From positions 35,794 to 99,793 of the forward strand of contig PDON01000061.1 in NCBI GenBank assembly GCA_002742935.1: a stretch of DNA of 64,000 nt. Direction: 5' to 3'. A model generated the notes under the pieces. It was not told where the DNA came from. It worked only from the letters and a program-made list of their open reading frames with translations, and ran no database searches. Numbering within the stretch: position 1 is the first letter of the stretch; every line of letters begins with the position of its first letter. Both the position numbers and the translations under genes were made by a program. Positions 10,001 through 18,910 of the stretch are shown piece after piece. This DNA is from Candidatus Cloacimonadota bacterium. Lineage in GTDB: Bacteria; UBA4055.

Positions 10001-12357
10001 TCATCATTAATCTTATCTAAGCTTTTAATGGATTCCACAACTCTGCCACTGCTTTCATACACTTTATTTTTAAGGTGAACCGTAAAGCTTTTTTCAGGAA
10101 CAAGATTTGAAAGGTTTATAGTTCTACTACTTCTACCTTCATTATTTAAAGATCCATCTTTCAATCTTTTGGTTACTCTCTGAAACTTATCAACTCCCGA
10201 ATAGAACCTATACCCTCTAAAGCTGTCAAACTTGGGCTTAAACGGATCTATAAAAATTTCACTGCTATAGTTTGCTTCACTGAAAGCAGTTCCGTTAAGA
10301 TAGCTTGATTCAATCTCAAACTTAAGGTTATTTTCCTCTATTTCAGCCTTAGTTTCAACTCTTATTTTATGAGGAATAACAGAGTGAACCTTGACAGTAT
10401 ATTCATAAGTTTTATCCATTAGGTCAACATAAACTTGCCAATCTCCGGTAGGATCATTTTGTGATGTCTCAAGCTCAAAGCAGAAAATTCTTCCGTCTCC
10501 AACTTTTGAAAGCATAGTGTGTTTTAACCTGTTATCGGGGGTGTAAAGCCTTAATGATACCGGAAGTTCACTATCCATATTATCATTGTTGATAATACCT
10601 GTAAGATTTATGGTTTCTCCGGGTCTATAAACACCTCTGTCTGTGTAAAAGAATATACTGTTTTCATCTTTGGGCTTAGTACCTTCAATGTTGTAAACAG
10701 ATCTGTTGAGCTCTGAACCTCTAAGCTTTATATAGTTTATATCATTTTTATAACTAACCTTTACAATATCAAAATATCTATCGGTAGTAATAGAACACAG
10801 ACCCCTATCATCGGTCTTTGCAGTTGAAATTATTTGGTTTTTAGGAGAGATCGCCTCTATTTTTGCTCCCTTAAGAGGTCCGGATCTATTTATACTGTTT
10901 ATAAAAAAATTGTAATCGTTATTATGCTTTGAAAGTGAAATTCCAAGATCCGTAAAGCTCAAGCTCTTATATATTCTTCCGTTATTGTACAAATATGAGT
11001 AAGAATCAGGGTTCTTATTGCTGTTGTAACCTGCAAACTCACCCTCTGTATAAAGCATATCTTCTCTATCAAATGTTACTCCTATTATATAGAAACCCTT
11101 ATCCTCTACAATAGAGTCAGGTATAAAAATCTCACTTACAGTAGGTCTATTCAGCTCATTTTTTATATCGTAATAACTATCATATACAAGATCTCCAAGC
11201 TCATTTGTTCTCCAATTGAAATCTCTAGATTTTCTTCCTGTATTTAATGCTCCATCTTTTAAAAAGAATAGGGTATTATTTTCATAAACTTTCCAAAGCT
11301 TAACATTAACATTTTTAACATTTATAGATTCTAACTTAATGGTTTTCTCCTTAGAAGGAGTAATAATATAACCGCTACTGGTAAATTTTATCTCAGGTAA
11401 TTTGTTTCTAAAAGTAACTATTTCGTTATAATCCTCCTTCAAGGAAAGATTGTTTTTATCTTTTAAACCTCCAAGAATAGTAAATTGATATTTTTCCCCT
11501 GAATTAAAATCTCCAATTATAAGAATTTTATTTTTAATAGTTTCAACTCTAAAGTTTAGATTTTTATCAAATCTTATAAAACCCGAAAGATCTTTACCAT
11601 CAAAATTCCCGTTTGTTACAATCTCCAGCCTTTTTTGATCCATATAGCTGGTTGGGTAAAAATCTACTACCTCAAAATTGTTACTTTTATTTATGTAAAT
11701 ATCATCTGTATAATTTTCTTTAAGACCTAATTTACTACCTTTTACAACTAAATTTATCTTGCCTGTTTCAGCCAAAAACGGTTGCGTAGTAAGCTTATAC
11801 TCTTTTTGAGATACTTTTTTTAAATCAAAAACTATATCATTGTTTGAAAAGCTTATTGAACTCTTAAGATTTTCATAATTAAGGTTATAAGTTGATCTTA
11901 TAGTGGATTTAACCAAGAACTTTTTTTCATTCTTTTCTAAACTTGTATTTAGAATAATAGAGTTCTCTTTAGTAATAAAATCGGAAGAAAACACTCCAAC
12001 AAGCTCTCTTTTTTCCGTATCCAATTTACTTAGATCTATACTAAAATTGTACTTACTATTGGGAGTTAGATAGTTAAATTTTAAAAAAATAGTTCTATTG
12101 TTGTAATCGTTTATTAGTGTGTAGTCTCCCTCTAGTGTGTAGTTCTCTTTTCCTGAAAGAGTTGCGGCTTCCCTAAGATCTATATCTGAAGGAAGATCTC
12201 TATCCAAGTAAATTTTAACTTCATATGATTCGGGGTCAACTACCTTTGCAATCTCATTTAAAAACTTATAATTTTCAACAATCTTTTTATCTTTTTTGCT
12301 CTCCTCTTTACAGGAGAATAGAAGTAGAATAGTTAGAATAAGTACAAAAAATTTCAT
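7042..12357 (-). CDS. Bacterial alpha-2-macroglobulin-like lipoprotein
   Basis: A very large (1771 residues) periplasmic protease-trap lipoprotein. The signal peptide ends in a lipobox (LLLFSC, Cys16). A long run of beta-sandwich MG domains follows, with YTDRGVYRPGETINLTG near residue 570, typical of the MG3-MG4 region of YfaS/YfhM proteins. The thioester motif CLEQ is intact (C1330, in YPYGCLEQT), followed by the alpha-helical thioester domain and a C-terminal receptor-binding-like region. Members of this family trap and covalently bind attacking proteases, protecting the envelope. The usual companion penicillin-binding protein 1C is not adjacent. A terminator follows, and the gene diverges from the C25 protease at 12587, so both may be controlled from the shared 229-bp gap. 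Confidence 0.93.
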   Translation of the reverse strand: MKFFVLILTILLLFSCKEESKKDKKIVENYKFLNEIAKVVDPESYEVKIYLDRDLPSDIDLREAATLSGKENYTLEGDYTLINDYNNRTIFLKFNYLTPNSKYNFSIDLSKLDTEKRELVGVFSSDFITKENSIILNTSLEKNEKKFLVKSTIRSTYNLNYENLKSSISFSNNDIVFDLKKVSQKEYKLTTQPFLAETGKINLVVKGSKLGLKENYTDDIYINKSNNFEVVDFYPTSYMDQKRLEIVTNGNFDGKDLSGFIRFDKNLNFRVETIKNKILIIGDFNSGEKYQFTILGGLKDKNNLSLKEDYNEIVTFRNKLPEIKFTSSGYIITPSKEKTIKLESINVKNVNVKLWKVYENNTLFFLKDGALNTGRKSRDFNWRTNELGDLVYDSYYDIKNELNRPTVSEIFIPDSIVEDKGFYIIGVTFDREDMLYTEGEFAGYNSNKNPDSYSYLYNNGRIYKSLSFTDLGISLSKHNNDYNFFINSINRSGPLKGAKIEAISPKNQIISTAKTDDRGLCSITTDRYFDIVKVSYKNDINYIKLRGSELNRSVYNIEGTKPKDENSIFFYTDRGVYRPGETINLTGIINNDNMDSELPVSLRLYTPDNRLKHTMLSKVGDGRIFCFELETSQNDPTGDWQVYVDLMDKTYEYTVKVHSVIPHKIRVETKAEIEENNLKFEIESSYLNGTAFSEANYSSEIFIDPFKPKFDSFRGYRFYSGVDKFQRVTKRLKDGSLNNEGRSSRTINLSNLVPEKSFTVHLKNKVYESSGRVVESIKSLDKINDDIFVGVNRSFVSRVDAGEEVPIKFIVVDREGNPIKNRDIDVKVYANESIWWYEYDNSEALKEFVNHRNTVLRESFNYKSKKMPVEFSVMPEPWGPLMVKIIDRKSGVESLSIIKSSWWDSSNSVVDAEILKISSDKLVYNSGDDIELTFDCEMSGTAFISIEDGSSIFYQDIVDLSKIDKYKFKAIDEMSPGVYANIRVYQPKNRKNSKPERLLGIEYIKIDREDMRSKAIISIPDKIEPLKDYTVKIDTKTGRKSYITISIVDEGLLNLTNFKTPSPDRYFYSKQLHDFNLYDNFSGVLDSYNGVIDRRFTIGGGEESEERERGLNIVKANRFKPVNIFSKIIESDNEGKCEYTFKIPNYTGSVRIMVTGRSNSEYISGDKDVIVKPNLAILPELPAVLGVNERVKIPLTLFCDSTVTENVEISVSHSEGLTIHPKTVSVEPSERSILFFEITTGESIGKKDIKFSAKSGKFEAKKEYEIAQRPSSPYEQTNKIYIIEPGNSFNMDIRDLGVLNTDSHNLTFGSSLLYGIKGRVSELIKYPYGCLEQTITKAYAQLFLKPMFKDNRKALNSIDNNINDTMKKIGAFTVSGGGFSLWEGDGFYSWVTLYTLQFIADAKKLGYGFNPNIEKRSFKRLYDYVNNEKKNFYTTLKAVPILQKEGYDLLPRLNYIREIFYEKLTTLEKAYLALGFKAYGKEDIGLDIYKSIDFNETLSNDYNYYCSNLSINAEVAAIMFKMGDKKKAYEMCTQIVKSIDSNNYISTYSMSQIMRSFKIIFGEISSGDQFELIVNGDKVRSKGGSIELNDYSEEKINIENRGESNIYLSYYHTYLPLKSKKNVSESSGIEIKSEWLDNEFKPLNFEKVKRNEEIYQVVYIGNISGRYINQVALSQVVPPGLKPINPAINKFEIPGNELKRTNLKELSLISMDYRDDRINLFFNLYNRNYVYVLKYNVTFEGDYYLPPIKAEAMYDGSTYGIFGGNDMKVVE

Positions 12358-12586
12358 TTTATATCCCCTAATTATTATTAAACAGTTTAATTTTGTAGCT
12401 TTACTAAAACAAAATAGTAATATTTTTTTATAAAACCTATACTTAATTATTACAAAATATCCCCTAAAACTAATTATTTATTAAATTGCCTATCAGAGGG
12501 ATATAAGATATTATTATAATATTAATAGTTACAGACTTTATTTGATAGTAGTAACTGTAAAAAAAGAATAACTAATTTGGAGTAAA

Positions 12587-14941
12587 GTGATGAATATTTT
12601 AAAGATTATCATCATTCTTTTAGGTTCAATAGCCTACCTTTCAGCATCACAAGTAAAACATAATTACAGTTTTTCTAAGAATATGATAACAGAGAGCAGC
12701 TCAAAACTTTTTGCAAATATGAAAACTGTAAGGCTCAAAGGGGGTGTTTTATCCGGTAAAATAGGTGCTCCTGCACTTCCTTACTATCCTGTTTCTCTTT
12801 TACTTCCTAAGGGAGAGAAAGGTGAATCCATAACTATAAATCGTAGCGGTAAGATAGAAATTGAAGGTAGTTTCAATCTTGAACCTATGCAAGGTTCAAA
12901 ACCTATTTCATCAAATAAAAAAAATCCTTTAATTAAAGATAATTCCATATACAACTCTAATTATCTCTTTCCAAAATATTCAGGATCTAACCTCTCTACT
13001 TCATATATGAACGGATACTCTGTTGCTCTTTCAACATTTACTCCTTTTGAGTATAATCCAAGGAGTGGAAAACTCTATATGTATCAAGATGTGGAGGTTA
13101 TTGTTGAAAGTTCTAAAGATCAAGAATCAAAAAAAGCTTTGGAAAACTTAAACAGCTCTTCAAAGGTTATTGACAGAGTAAAACTTTTGGTACAAAACGA
13201 TGAGATGATAGACTCTTACGGTTCTAAAACCTACCCTTCAGAAAGTTACCAAGTTGCTATAATAAGTGAACCATCTTTTGATTTTTCTAATTTGATAGAT
13301 CTCTATAACGAAAGAGGTATAAAAACTGTTTTTACCAATGTAAATGAAATTTACTCTGAGTATGAAGGTGTTGATGATCCAGAAAAGATTAGAAACTTCA
13401 TAATAGATGAGTATCAAAACAGAGGTGTTTCATACATTCTTCTAGGTGGTGATACAGAGATTATTCCTGTCAGAGGTTTTTTCTGTGAAGTTCAATCCGC
13501 CTTTGTTTATACTGATGAAAGTATACCTTCTGATCTATACTATTCTGCACTTGACGGAAGTTGGAATGAGGATGGAGACAATCTTTGGGGAGAGATAGGT
13601 GAAGATGATCTTTTACCGGATATTTCTGTGGGCAGGTTATCTTTTTCAACTCAAAATGAGCTTAATAATATGATAAACAAATCTGTTACCTATCAAAATT
13701 CTCCAATAGTTGATGAGATCAAAAAGCCCCTTTTAGTTGGAGAGTATATGTATAACGATCCTGAAACATGGGGAGCTGATTATATGAATCTTCTCATAGG
13801 TGAACATGATGATAACGGATACACAACAATAGGAATTCCCGAAGATTATAATATCCAAAAACTGTATGATAAAGATGTAACTTGGAGCCCTAGTGAGCTT
13901 AGAGATCTTATAAATAGTGGAACTATCTATCTAAATCATTGTGGACATTCAAACTATGATTATACAATGAAGATGTACAACTCTGATATAGTATCTTCAA
14001 ACTTCTCAGGTGCAAACGGCACAGATCACTCATTCCCTGTTTTATACTCTCACGGTTGTATATGCGGAGCTTTTGATTATGATGATTGTATAGCTGAAAA
14101 AATGGTAACTCTTGATAATTTTGCTACTGCCTTTATATGTAACTCAAGATACGGTTGGTTTAATGAAGGTCAAACAGAGGGACCATCTCAACATTTAAAT
14201 AGAGAGTTTTTAAACGCTGTTTACGGATTGGATAAGAGTAGAATTGGTGAAGCTCATATGATTTCAAAAATTGCTTCATCTCCATGGGTTAATGCTCCGG
14301 GTCAACATGAAGAGGGTGCTCTTAGATGGTGCTTTTATGATTCTAACCTTTTAGGAGATCCTACACTTTCTATGTGGACAAATAATCCTGTTACTCCAAC
14401 CCTAACTCATAATCCTATTTTCTACATAACAGGAGAAGGCTCTGAAGTTACAATAACAGATCAAGAGGGGAATCCAATACAAAATGTAGATTGTGGAATT
14501 ATAATAGACGGTAATATTTGTGGTTGGGGCATCTCAAATTCGGAAGGTGTTGCAGAGATTGAATATACAGAAAATATAACATCAGGCAATGGTATTCTTG
14601 TTGTTTCAGGAAACAATACAATTGTAACTACTTCCAATATTTCGATTCAGGAAACCGGTATTGATGAAAATATTGCAAATTCAGTTACACTTTACGATAA
14701 CTACCCAAACCCTTTTAACCCCTCTACAACTATAAAATTCTCTCTTCCAAATTTAGGCATGGTTAACCTCTCAATCTTCAATACTAAGGGAGAACTGGTT
14801 AAAACTTTACTTAATAGGGAGTTAGATAGAGGTGTTCACAGCTATAACTTTGAAGCAGAAGATTTTAATAGTGGTCTTTACTTCTACAGATTAACTACAG
14901 AGAAAAAATCTATTACCAAGAAGATGATCTTTGTAAAGTAG
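12587..14941 (+). CDS. C25 (gingipain-type) cysteine protease with type IX sorting domain
   Basis: Secreted protease of 784 residues. A signal peptide (residues 1-20) and a propeptide-like beta region (to about 210) precede the caspase-like C25 catalytic domain. ILLGGDTEIIPVRGFF, DLLPDISVGRLS, the catalytic histidine H454 in NHCGHSNYD and the catalytic cysteine C491 in YSHGCICGAFD are all visible. An Ig-like domain follows. The last 80 residues start with DNYPNPFNPSTTIKF and end with the lysine-rich KKMIFVK typical of type A sorting domains, which direct export across the outer membrane by the type IX system. It diverges from the macroglobulin protease inhibitor at 12357, an interesting pairing of a protease with a protease trap. 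Confidence 0.92.
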   Translation: MMNILKIIIILLGSIAYLSASQVKHNYSFSKNMITESSSKLFANMKTVRLKGGVLSGKIGAPALPYYPVSLLLPKGEKGESITINRSGKIEIEGSFNLEPMQGSKPISSNKKNPLIKDNSIYNSNYLFPKYSGSNLSTSYMNGYSVALSTFTPFEYNPRSGKLYMYQDVEVIVESSKDQESKKALENLNSSSKVIDRVKLLVQNDEMIDSYGSKTYPSESYQVAIISEPSFDFSNLIDLYNERGIKTVFTNVNEIYSEYEGVDDPEKIRNFIIDEYQNRGVSYILLGGDTEIIPVRGFFCEVQSAFVYTDESIPSDLYYSALDGSWNEDGDNLWGEIGEDDLLPDISVGRLSFSTQNELNNMINKSVTYQNSPIVDEIKKPLLVGEYMYNDPETWGADYMNLLIGEHDDNGYTTIGIPEDYNIQKLYDKDVTWSPSELRDLINSGTIYLNHCGHSNYDYTMKMYNSDIVSSNFSGANGTDHSFPVLYSHGCICGAFDYDDCIAEKMVTLDNFATAFICNSRYGWFNEGQTEGPSQHLNREFLNAVYGLDKSRIGEAHMISKIASSPWVNAPGQHEEGALRWCFYDSNLLGDPTLSMWTNNPVTPTLTHNPIFYITGEGSEVTITDQEGNPIQNVDCGIIIDGNICGWGISNSEGVAEIEYTENITSGNGILVVSGNNTIVTTSNISIQETGIDENIANSVTLYDNYPNPFNPSTTIKFSLPNLGMVNLSIFNTKGELVKTLLNRELDRGVHSYNFEAEDFNSGLYFYRLTTEKKSITKKMIFVK

Positions 14942-14988
14942 ATTTAAAATTTTATAGCTGGTTCCAGCATATAGGTTTATATAGAACT

Positions 14989-15034
14989 CCTATTATACAC
15001 ATCTTATTATTTCAAGGTAGTTATGTATAATAGG
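14989..15034. repeat. Inverted repeat after the C25 protease gene
   Basis: Perfect 11-bp arms CCTATTATACA (14989-14999) and TGTATAATAGG (15024-15034) with a 24-base spacer. It could be a transcription stop or an operator for the gene at 15085. Confidence 0.5.
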
Positions 15035-15084
15035 AAATTATAACTACTAAACTGTATAGAAACAATGGATAAAAGAAAGTTACC

Positions 15085-15825
15085 ATGAAGATATCTACAA
15101 TTATAAGAGACTCAATAGTTGTTTTTGGATTGATAGGCTTGGCCTTTTATATCCACCACTCTATATTTTATAGTAATCCGGATTTGGATAAAACTATCAA
15201 AGATCTCAAATCAGGTAATCCGACAGTAATTGGAGAGGCTCTTCTAAGAGCCTCTAAACTTGATATGGGAAAAGGGTATAAGCTCATACCCCATATTCTT
15301 CCATTGCTAAATGATAAGAGGAGAACTCCCAAAAATATTTCAAATAATAGAATCTCAAACCAAAATAAGACCTCTTTAAAAGAGGGAAACGGATCAAAAA
15401 GAGGAACCATTGGATACTCTACCGCAATAGCAATTCAGTCAATGACAATAAAAGATATTCTTCATCTTGAGTGGGTTGGTGGAAATGCAGAAGATGAGAT
15501 TACAGCTTATATAAATAGGAATATAAACATTAAGGATATAGAGGCTGTTAATAATGCACTTATAGCAATTATGAATGTCAGAAGAAAGGAGACTTTACCT
15601 TTTCTGTTCAGAGTTTTGACTATAAAGTCAGAATCTATTAGATTACAAGCAATATCCAGTTTGGAGTACTACATTAAGGATAAAATCAGCAGCCCCTTCC
15701 CTTGGGATCCTAAAGATGAGATAACCCCTAAAATGTTAGAAAATTTAAAAGCATGCTTAAATAACTCTTCACCCTATATAAAGAAGGAAGCTAAAAAGTT
15801 ATTGAATCTTTTGGAAAAAAGATAA
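15085..15825 (+). CDS. Membrane-anchored HEAT-repeat-like protein
   Basis: A 246-residue protein of unknown function. Residues 10-30 form one membrane segment (IVVFGLIGLAFYIHHSIFY), so the rest probably faces the periplasm. The remainder is made of paired helices with HEAT-like spacing, for example IGEALLRASKLDMGKGYKLIPHI split around residue 60 and TLPFLFRVLTIKSESIRLQA split around residue 175, suggesting a scaffold or binding role. A low-complexity polar stretch (residues 80-105, KNISNNRISNQNKT) separates the repeats. The start has only a weak ribosome site. It stands between an inverted repeat and a short inverted-repeat element. I do not recognise a specific family. Confidence 0.6.
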   Translation: MKISTIIRDSIVVFGLIGLAFYIHHSIFYSNPDLDKTIKDLKSGNPTVIGEALLRASKLDMGKGYKLIPHILPLLNDKRRTPKNISNNRISNQNKTSLKEGNGSKRGTIGYSTAIAIQSMTIKDILHLEWVGGNAEDEITAYINRNINIKDIEAVNNALIAIMNVRRKETLPFLFRVLTIKSESIRLQAISSLEYYIKDKISSPFPWDPKDEITPKMLENLKACLNNSSPYIKKEAKKLLNLLEKR

Positions 15826-15838
15826 AAGTTTTTAATTA

Positions 15839-15960
15839 GGGCCCACTGAAAAAAGCAATATGATTTTTTCTAACAACCTATTTTGTACTAAAAATTAAAG
15901 ATTCAATAGTAGATAGCTAAAATTTATTCTACTCCTATTTTTACTTCTTCAGCAGACCCC
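15839..15960. repeat. Short inverted-repeat element, second family, copy 1
   Basis: A 122-base unit with ends GGGCCCACTGAAAAA and TTCTTCAGCAGACCCC, which are imperfect inverted repeats of each other and of the ends of the element at 24100-24237. It carries no coding sequence. It sits between the convergent HEAT-like gene and pdxJ. Confidence 0.5.
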
Positions 15961-15967
15961 AAACTCT

Positions 15968-16717
15968 TTAGTTCAATAAAGAGAGCTGTTTTGCAAGTGT
16001 TGACTCTCTGTAAATAATCTCTTTCATCTCTTTAATAGCCTTTTCCATACCAACAAGAGCAGCTCTTCCAATAATAGAGTGCCCTATGTTGAGCTCCTCA
16101 ATTTCATGTATTTGAGCAATATACTTTACATTGTTATAGTTAAGACCATGACCTGCAGAAACATTTATTCCATTCTTTGCACAATATGATACAGAAAGCT
16201 TAATCTTTTCAAGCTCCATCTGCATTTGATCCCCATTTTTGGCATTTGCATATGCTCCGGTATGGAGTTCAACATAATCTGCACCTACACTAATAGAATC
16301 TCTTATTATGGATGTGTCAGGATCAATAAACAAAGAAACTGCAATCTTTTCATCGTTAAACTTGTATATAATATCCGAAAGATACTCTTTTATAGAGCTT
16401 ACATTTAATCCGCCCTCTGTTGTTAACTCCTCTCTTTTTTCAGGAACTAAAGTAACCATATCAGGCTTAATTTTAAGAGCAATATTAACCATTTCATCAG
16501 TAGGAGCCATCTCCATATTGAGAAAACTTTTAACGGTAGCTCTTATTTTATGGAGATCAACATCATTAATATGTCTCCTATCCTCTCTCAAATGACAAAC
16601 TATACCGTCAGCTCCTGCAAGTTCTGCAAGAACAACTGCTTCAATAGGATCAGGACTATTCACACCTCTTGCATTTCTGATAGTAGCAATATGATCAATA
16701 TTAACACCTAACCTCAT
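15968..16717 (-). CDS. pdxJ: Pyridoxine 5'-phosphate synthase
   Basis: Condenses 3-amino-2-oxopropyl phosphate with 1-deoxyxylulose 5-phosphate to form pyridoxine 5'-phosphate, the last ring-forming step of vitamin B6 synthesis. The N terminus MRLGVNIDHIATIRNARG and the segments CHLREDRRHI, MVTLVPEKREELTTEGGL, ELHTGAYA and NVSAGHGLNY are all diagnostic and keep the active-site His, Glu and Arg residues. At 249 residues the length is normal. Its ATG overlaps the TAA stop of the upstream TPR gene by one base, so the two are translationally coupled in the run 18102 to 15968. Confidence 0.97.
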   Translation of the reverse strand: MRLGVNIDHIATIRNARGVNSPDPIEAVVLAELAGADGIVCHLREDRRHINDVDLHKIRATVKSFLNMEMAPTDEMVNIALKIKPDMVTLVPEKREELTTEGGLNVSSIKEYLSDIIYKFNDEKIAVSLFIDPDTSIIRDSISVGADYVELHTGAYANAKNGDQMQMELEKIKLSVSYCAKNGINVSAGHGLNYNNVKYIAQIHEIEELNIGHSIIGRAALVGMEKAIKEMKEIIYRESTLAKQLSLLN

Positions 16718-17451
16718 TATCTCCCCCTGTAGTGTGCATTCTTCTTAAACTTCATATATCCCGGAGATTCCTGTTGAACTCTTCTCTTTGGTGGCTCCTC
16801 AAGTCTGAATTGATACCAAGGATCTCCAAAAAGCTTCATTTTCATCTTACGACCGTTTTTAAGCTCAACAATATTGGCTTTTAATCTTTCATCTTTATCA
16901 TTAAGTTTTTTATTACCCTCTTCAAGGATTGCAATTGCCTCATCATATCTCTTCTGTTTCGATAAAAGATATGCATAAAGTCCCCAAGCTAGTCCCTCTT
17001 TTTTACTTGCTGCAACTACCTTTTTCATAATCTTATCAACCTCTTCATATTTCTTCTCTTTGAAGAAAACAACGCCAAGCATTCCCTTGGCAACCCAATT
17101 GAGAGAAGATGATTTTTCAAGTGCCGGAATAGCTTTCTCTTTGTTATCTGTTACAAAATGAAGCATGCCTATCATTCCATAAATCTGACCCTTTACAAAA
17201 GGACTTTTTTTACTCAATGAGAGTGCTCCTTCATAGATCTTTACAGCTCTCTCAATATTTCTTGAGTTTATTGCCTTGTTTGCTTTTGCTTGAACAATCT
17301 CAAGTTGTTTCATAGCTTTTTTAGAAAGTATTAAAAAGGTTACTAATCCTGCAATAATACCCATCAGTATACCAAAAGGATAGTTTACGCTAAAACCTAC
17401 TCCAAAAGCAACGGCCAAAGTAACTAAAATAGTAATAATAATATCTCTCAT
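16717..17451 (-). CDS. Membrane-anchored TPR protein
   Basis: A 244-residue protein with two short hydrophobic segments at the N terminus (residues 3-22 and 25-43, forming a hairpin in the membrane) followed by tetratricopeptide-like helical repeats (residues 50-200; for example AVKIYEGALSLSKKSPFVKG and AIAILEEGNKKLNDKDERLK). The C terminus is basic (RRVQQESPGYMKFKKN). It probably acts as a protein-binding scaffold at the inner membrane. A GGAGAG ribosome site precedes the ATG. It is in the middle of the rlmH-pdxJ operon with gaps of 9 bases before and a one-base overlap after. No specific partner can be named. Confidence 0.8.
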   Translation of the reverse strand: MRDIIITILVTLAVAFGVGFSVNYPFGILMGIIAGLVTFLILSKKAMKQLEIVQAKANKAINSRNIERAVKIYEGALSLSKKSPFVKGQIYGMIGMLHFVTDNKEKAIPALEKSSSLNWVAKGMLGVVFFKEKKYEEVDKIMKKVVAASKKEGLAWGLYAYLLSKQKRYDEAIAILEEGNKKLNDKDERLKANIVELKNGRKMKMKLFGDPWYQFRLEEPPKRRVQQESPGYMKFKKNAHYRGR

Positions 17452-17460
17452 AACTCTCCA

Positions 17461-17913
17461 CTATTTATGATAATTTAAGTTGTTTATTATTGAAAAGCCT
17501 CTGTATATCTGCTCAATCAAAAGCAATCTTACCATCTGATGAGTAAAGGTCATATCCGAAATTGAAATCTTGAGGTCAACATTCCTTTTTAGATTCTCGG
17601 AAACTCCTAAATGCCCTCCTGTAATAAAACAGATATTTTTTCCATTATCCTTCTCTTTTGAGATAATATTGGCGAACTGATGCGATGAAACTCTAGATCC
17701 TTTAACATCAAGAAGTATAGATCTAAAATCTTTTGGGATAGATTTTAAAATCATATTGGATTCAAGTTCAACGCAATTGGATTTACTACTCTGTTCTTTC
17801 AAAATAATAAACTCAATCTTAGCCATGGGTTTTATCATTTTGACAAATCGTTCAATACCGGAATTTAAGTAATCAAACTTGGTTTTACCAACCCCAATAA
17901 TTGATATTTTCAC
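17461..17913 (-). CDS. rlmH: 23S rRNA pseudouridine-1915 N3-methyltransferase
   Basis: SPOUT-class methyltransferase that modifies pseudouridine 1915 in helix 69 of 23S rRNA on assembled ribosomes. The SAM-binding trefoil knot is visible in the C-terminal half: LLDVKGSRVSSHQFANII, ICFITGGHLGVS and ISISDMTFTHQMVRLLLIEQIYRGFSI. At 150 residues the length matches the family. The final GxPYHK motif of classical RlmH is changed to NLNYHK, keeping YHK, and the FVIGG motif reads FITGG, so the enzyme is slightly divergent but probably active. It starts 4 bases after the stop of a 61-residue gene. Confidence 0.93.
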   Translation of the reverse strand: MKISIIGVGKTKFDYLNSGIERFVKMIKPMAKIEFIILKEQSSKSNCVELESNMILKSIPKDFRSILLDVKGSRVSSHQFANIISKEKDNGKNICFITGGHLGVSENLKRNVDLKISISDMTFTHQMVRLLLIEQIYRGFSIINNLNYHK

Positions 17914-17916
17914 AGT

Positions 17917-18102
17917 CTAATCTCTAATTTTATCAAGGTATAGTTTTGTAACAACAGAGCCCCTTTCATTTTGAGAATTTATAAAAAACTCATAAAAATC
18001 GGTCACTTCCTTAATATCCTCTTCATCCAGATCTTTTATAGCAAAAAAAGATGGAGTTGCTTTCATCTTGTCAAAAACAGGTATTATTTTATCACTTCTC
18101 AT
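17917..18102 (-). CDS. Small acidic protein upstream of rlmH
   Basis: A 61-residue soluble protein (begins MRSDKIIPVFDKMKAT; acidic centre DLDEEDIKEVTDFYEFF) with no recognised family. It is supported as a gene by a perfect AGGAGG ribosome site five to six bases before the ATG and by its position, with its stop only three bases before the rlmH start. It is helical and could be a regulator or ribosome-associated factor, but nothing in the sequence proves this. Confidence 0.65.
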   Translation of the reverse strand: MRSDKIIPVFDKMKATPSFFAIKDLDEEDIKEVTDFYEFFINSQNERGSVVTKLYLDKIRD

Positions 18103-18412
18103 CTCATCCTCCTATAATTTGAAGTATAGAATATAAGGAATATATATAAAAAAGTTAAATGTTTTTTTATTTGCCACTAATAGAGTTGTTTATCCATCCA
18201 TTATTAACCCAACTAATATTATTGCTATATAAATTATTTTATCCATGAAAGAACGAAACAACAATCTTCATTTTTCACTTTTTGGGGAGATCATGAATAA
18301 ACCCAACCTTTCCTTCAATAAAATATTGACAATTGTTTTTATTTGTCATATTTTATAGTAAAGGATAGTCAATAAGAAATAAATATAACTCTTATGACAA
18401 TAGGGAGTCAAA
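18103..18412. other. Divergent promoter region
   Basis: The gap holds the ribosome site AGGAGG for the 61-residue gene on the minus strand and AGGGAG (18402-18407) for the DUF1648 gene on the plus strand. It is AT-rich and must carry promoters for both directions. No repeat or RNA gene was seen. Confidence 0.45.
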
Positions 18413-18910
18413 GTGAATAACAGACCAAAAATAAAAGTAAAGTTAAGTTTAATTGATAAAATAGTAGAATCCATTGGGTTGGCTGCTCTCGCTGGAGTTT
18501 GGATCTTTACTTTGAGTAACTACTCCTCACTTCCCGAAACTATTCCAATCCACTATAACTTGGTTGGAGAGGTAGATAGCTTTGGAGAAAAAGGAAATAT
18601 CTTGTTTATCCCTATCATATCAACAATACTATTTATTATTATGACAATTTTAAACAAATATCCTCATTCGTTTAATTACTTGAAAACAATTACAGAAGAG
18701 AATGCTCATTATCAATACGCCAATGCAACTAGATTAATTAGATTGTTAAAATTAAATATTCTAATAATATTTGGAGGGATCAGCTTTGAAACAATTGGAA
18801 TTGCAAAAGGAAATTTTGAGAGATTTGGGATCCTCTTTCTACCCTTAACTCTTGGATTGATTTTTATCCCAATTTTCTATTATTTAATAAAATCATCTAA
18901 CGAAAAATAA
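18413..18910 (+). CDS. DUF1648-type four-helix membrane protein
   Basis: A 165-residue inner-membrane protein. Membrane segments lie near residues 18-36, 62-80, 110-130 and 138-158. The sequence LPETIPIHYNLVGEVDSFG between the first two is the DUF1648 signature, found in SdpI-like proteins and other small membrane proteins of unknown function. The start is a GTG with AGGGAG six bases upstream. It is a lone gene between the divergent rlmH operon and nfeD. SdpI relatives give immunity to a toxic peptide, but nothing here points to that role. Confidence 0.8.
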   Translation: MNNRPKIKVKLSLIDKIVESIGLAALAGVWIFTLSNYSSLPETIPIHYNLVGEVDSFGEKGNILFIPIISTILFIIMTILNKYPHSFNYLKTITEENAHYQYANATRLIRLLKLNILIIFGGISFETIGIAKGNFERFGILFLPLTLGLIFIPIFYYLIKSSNEK

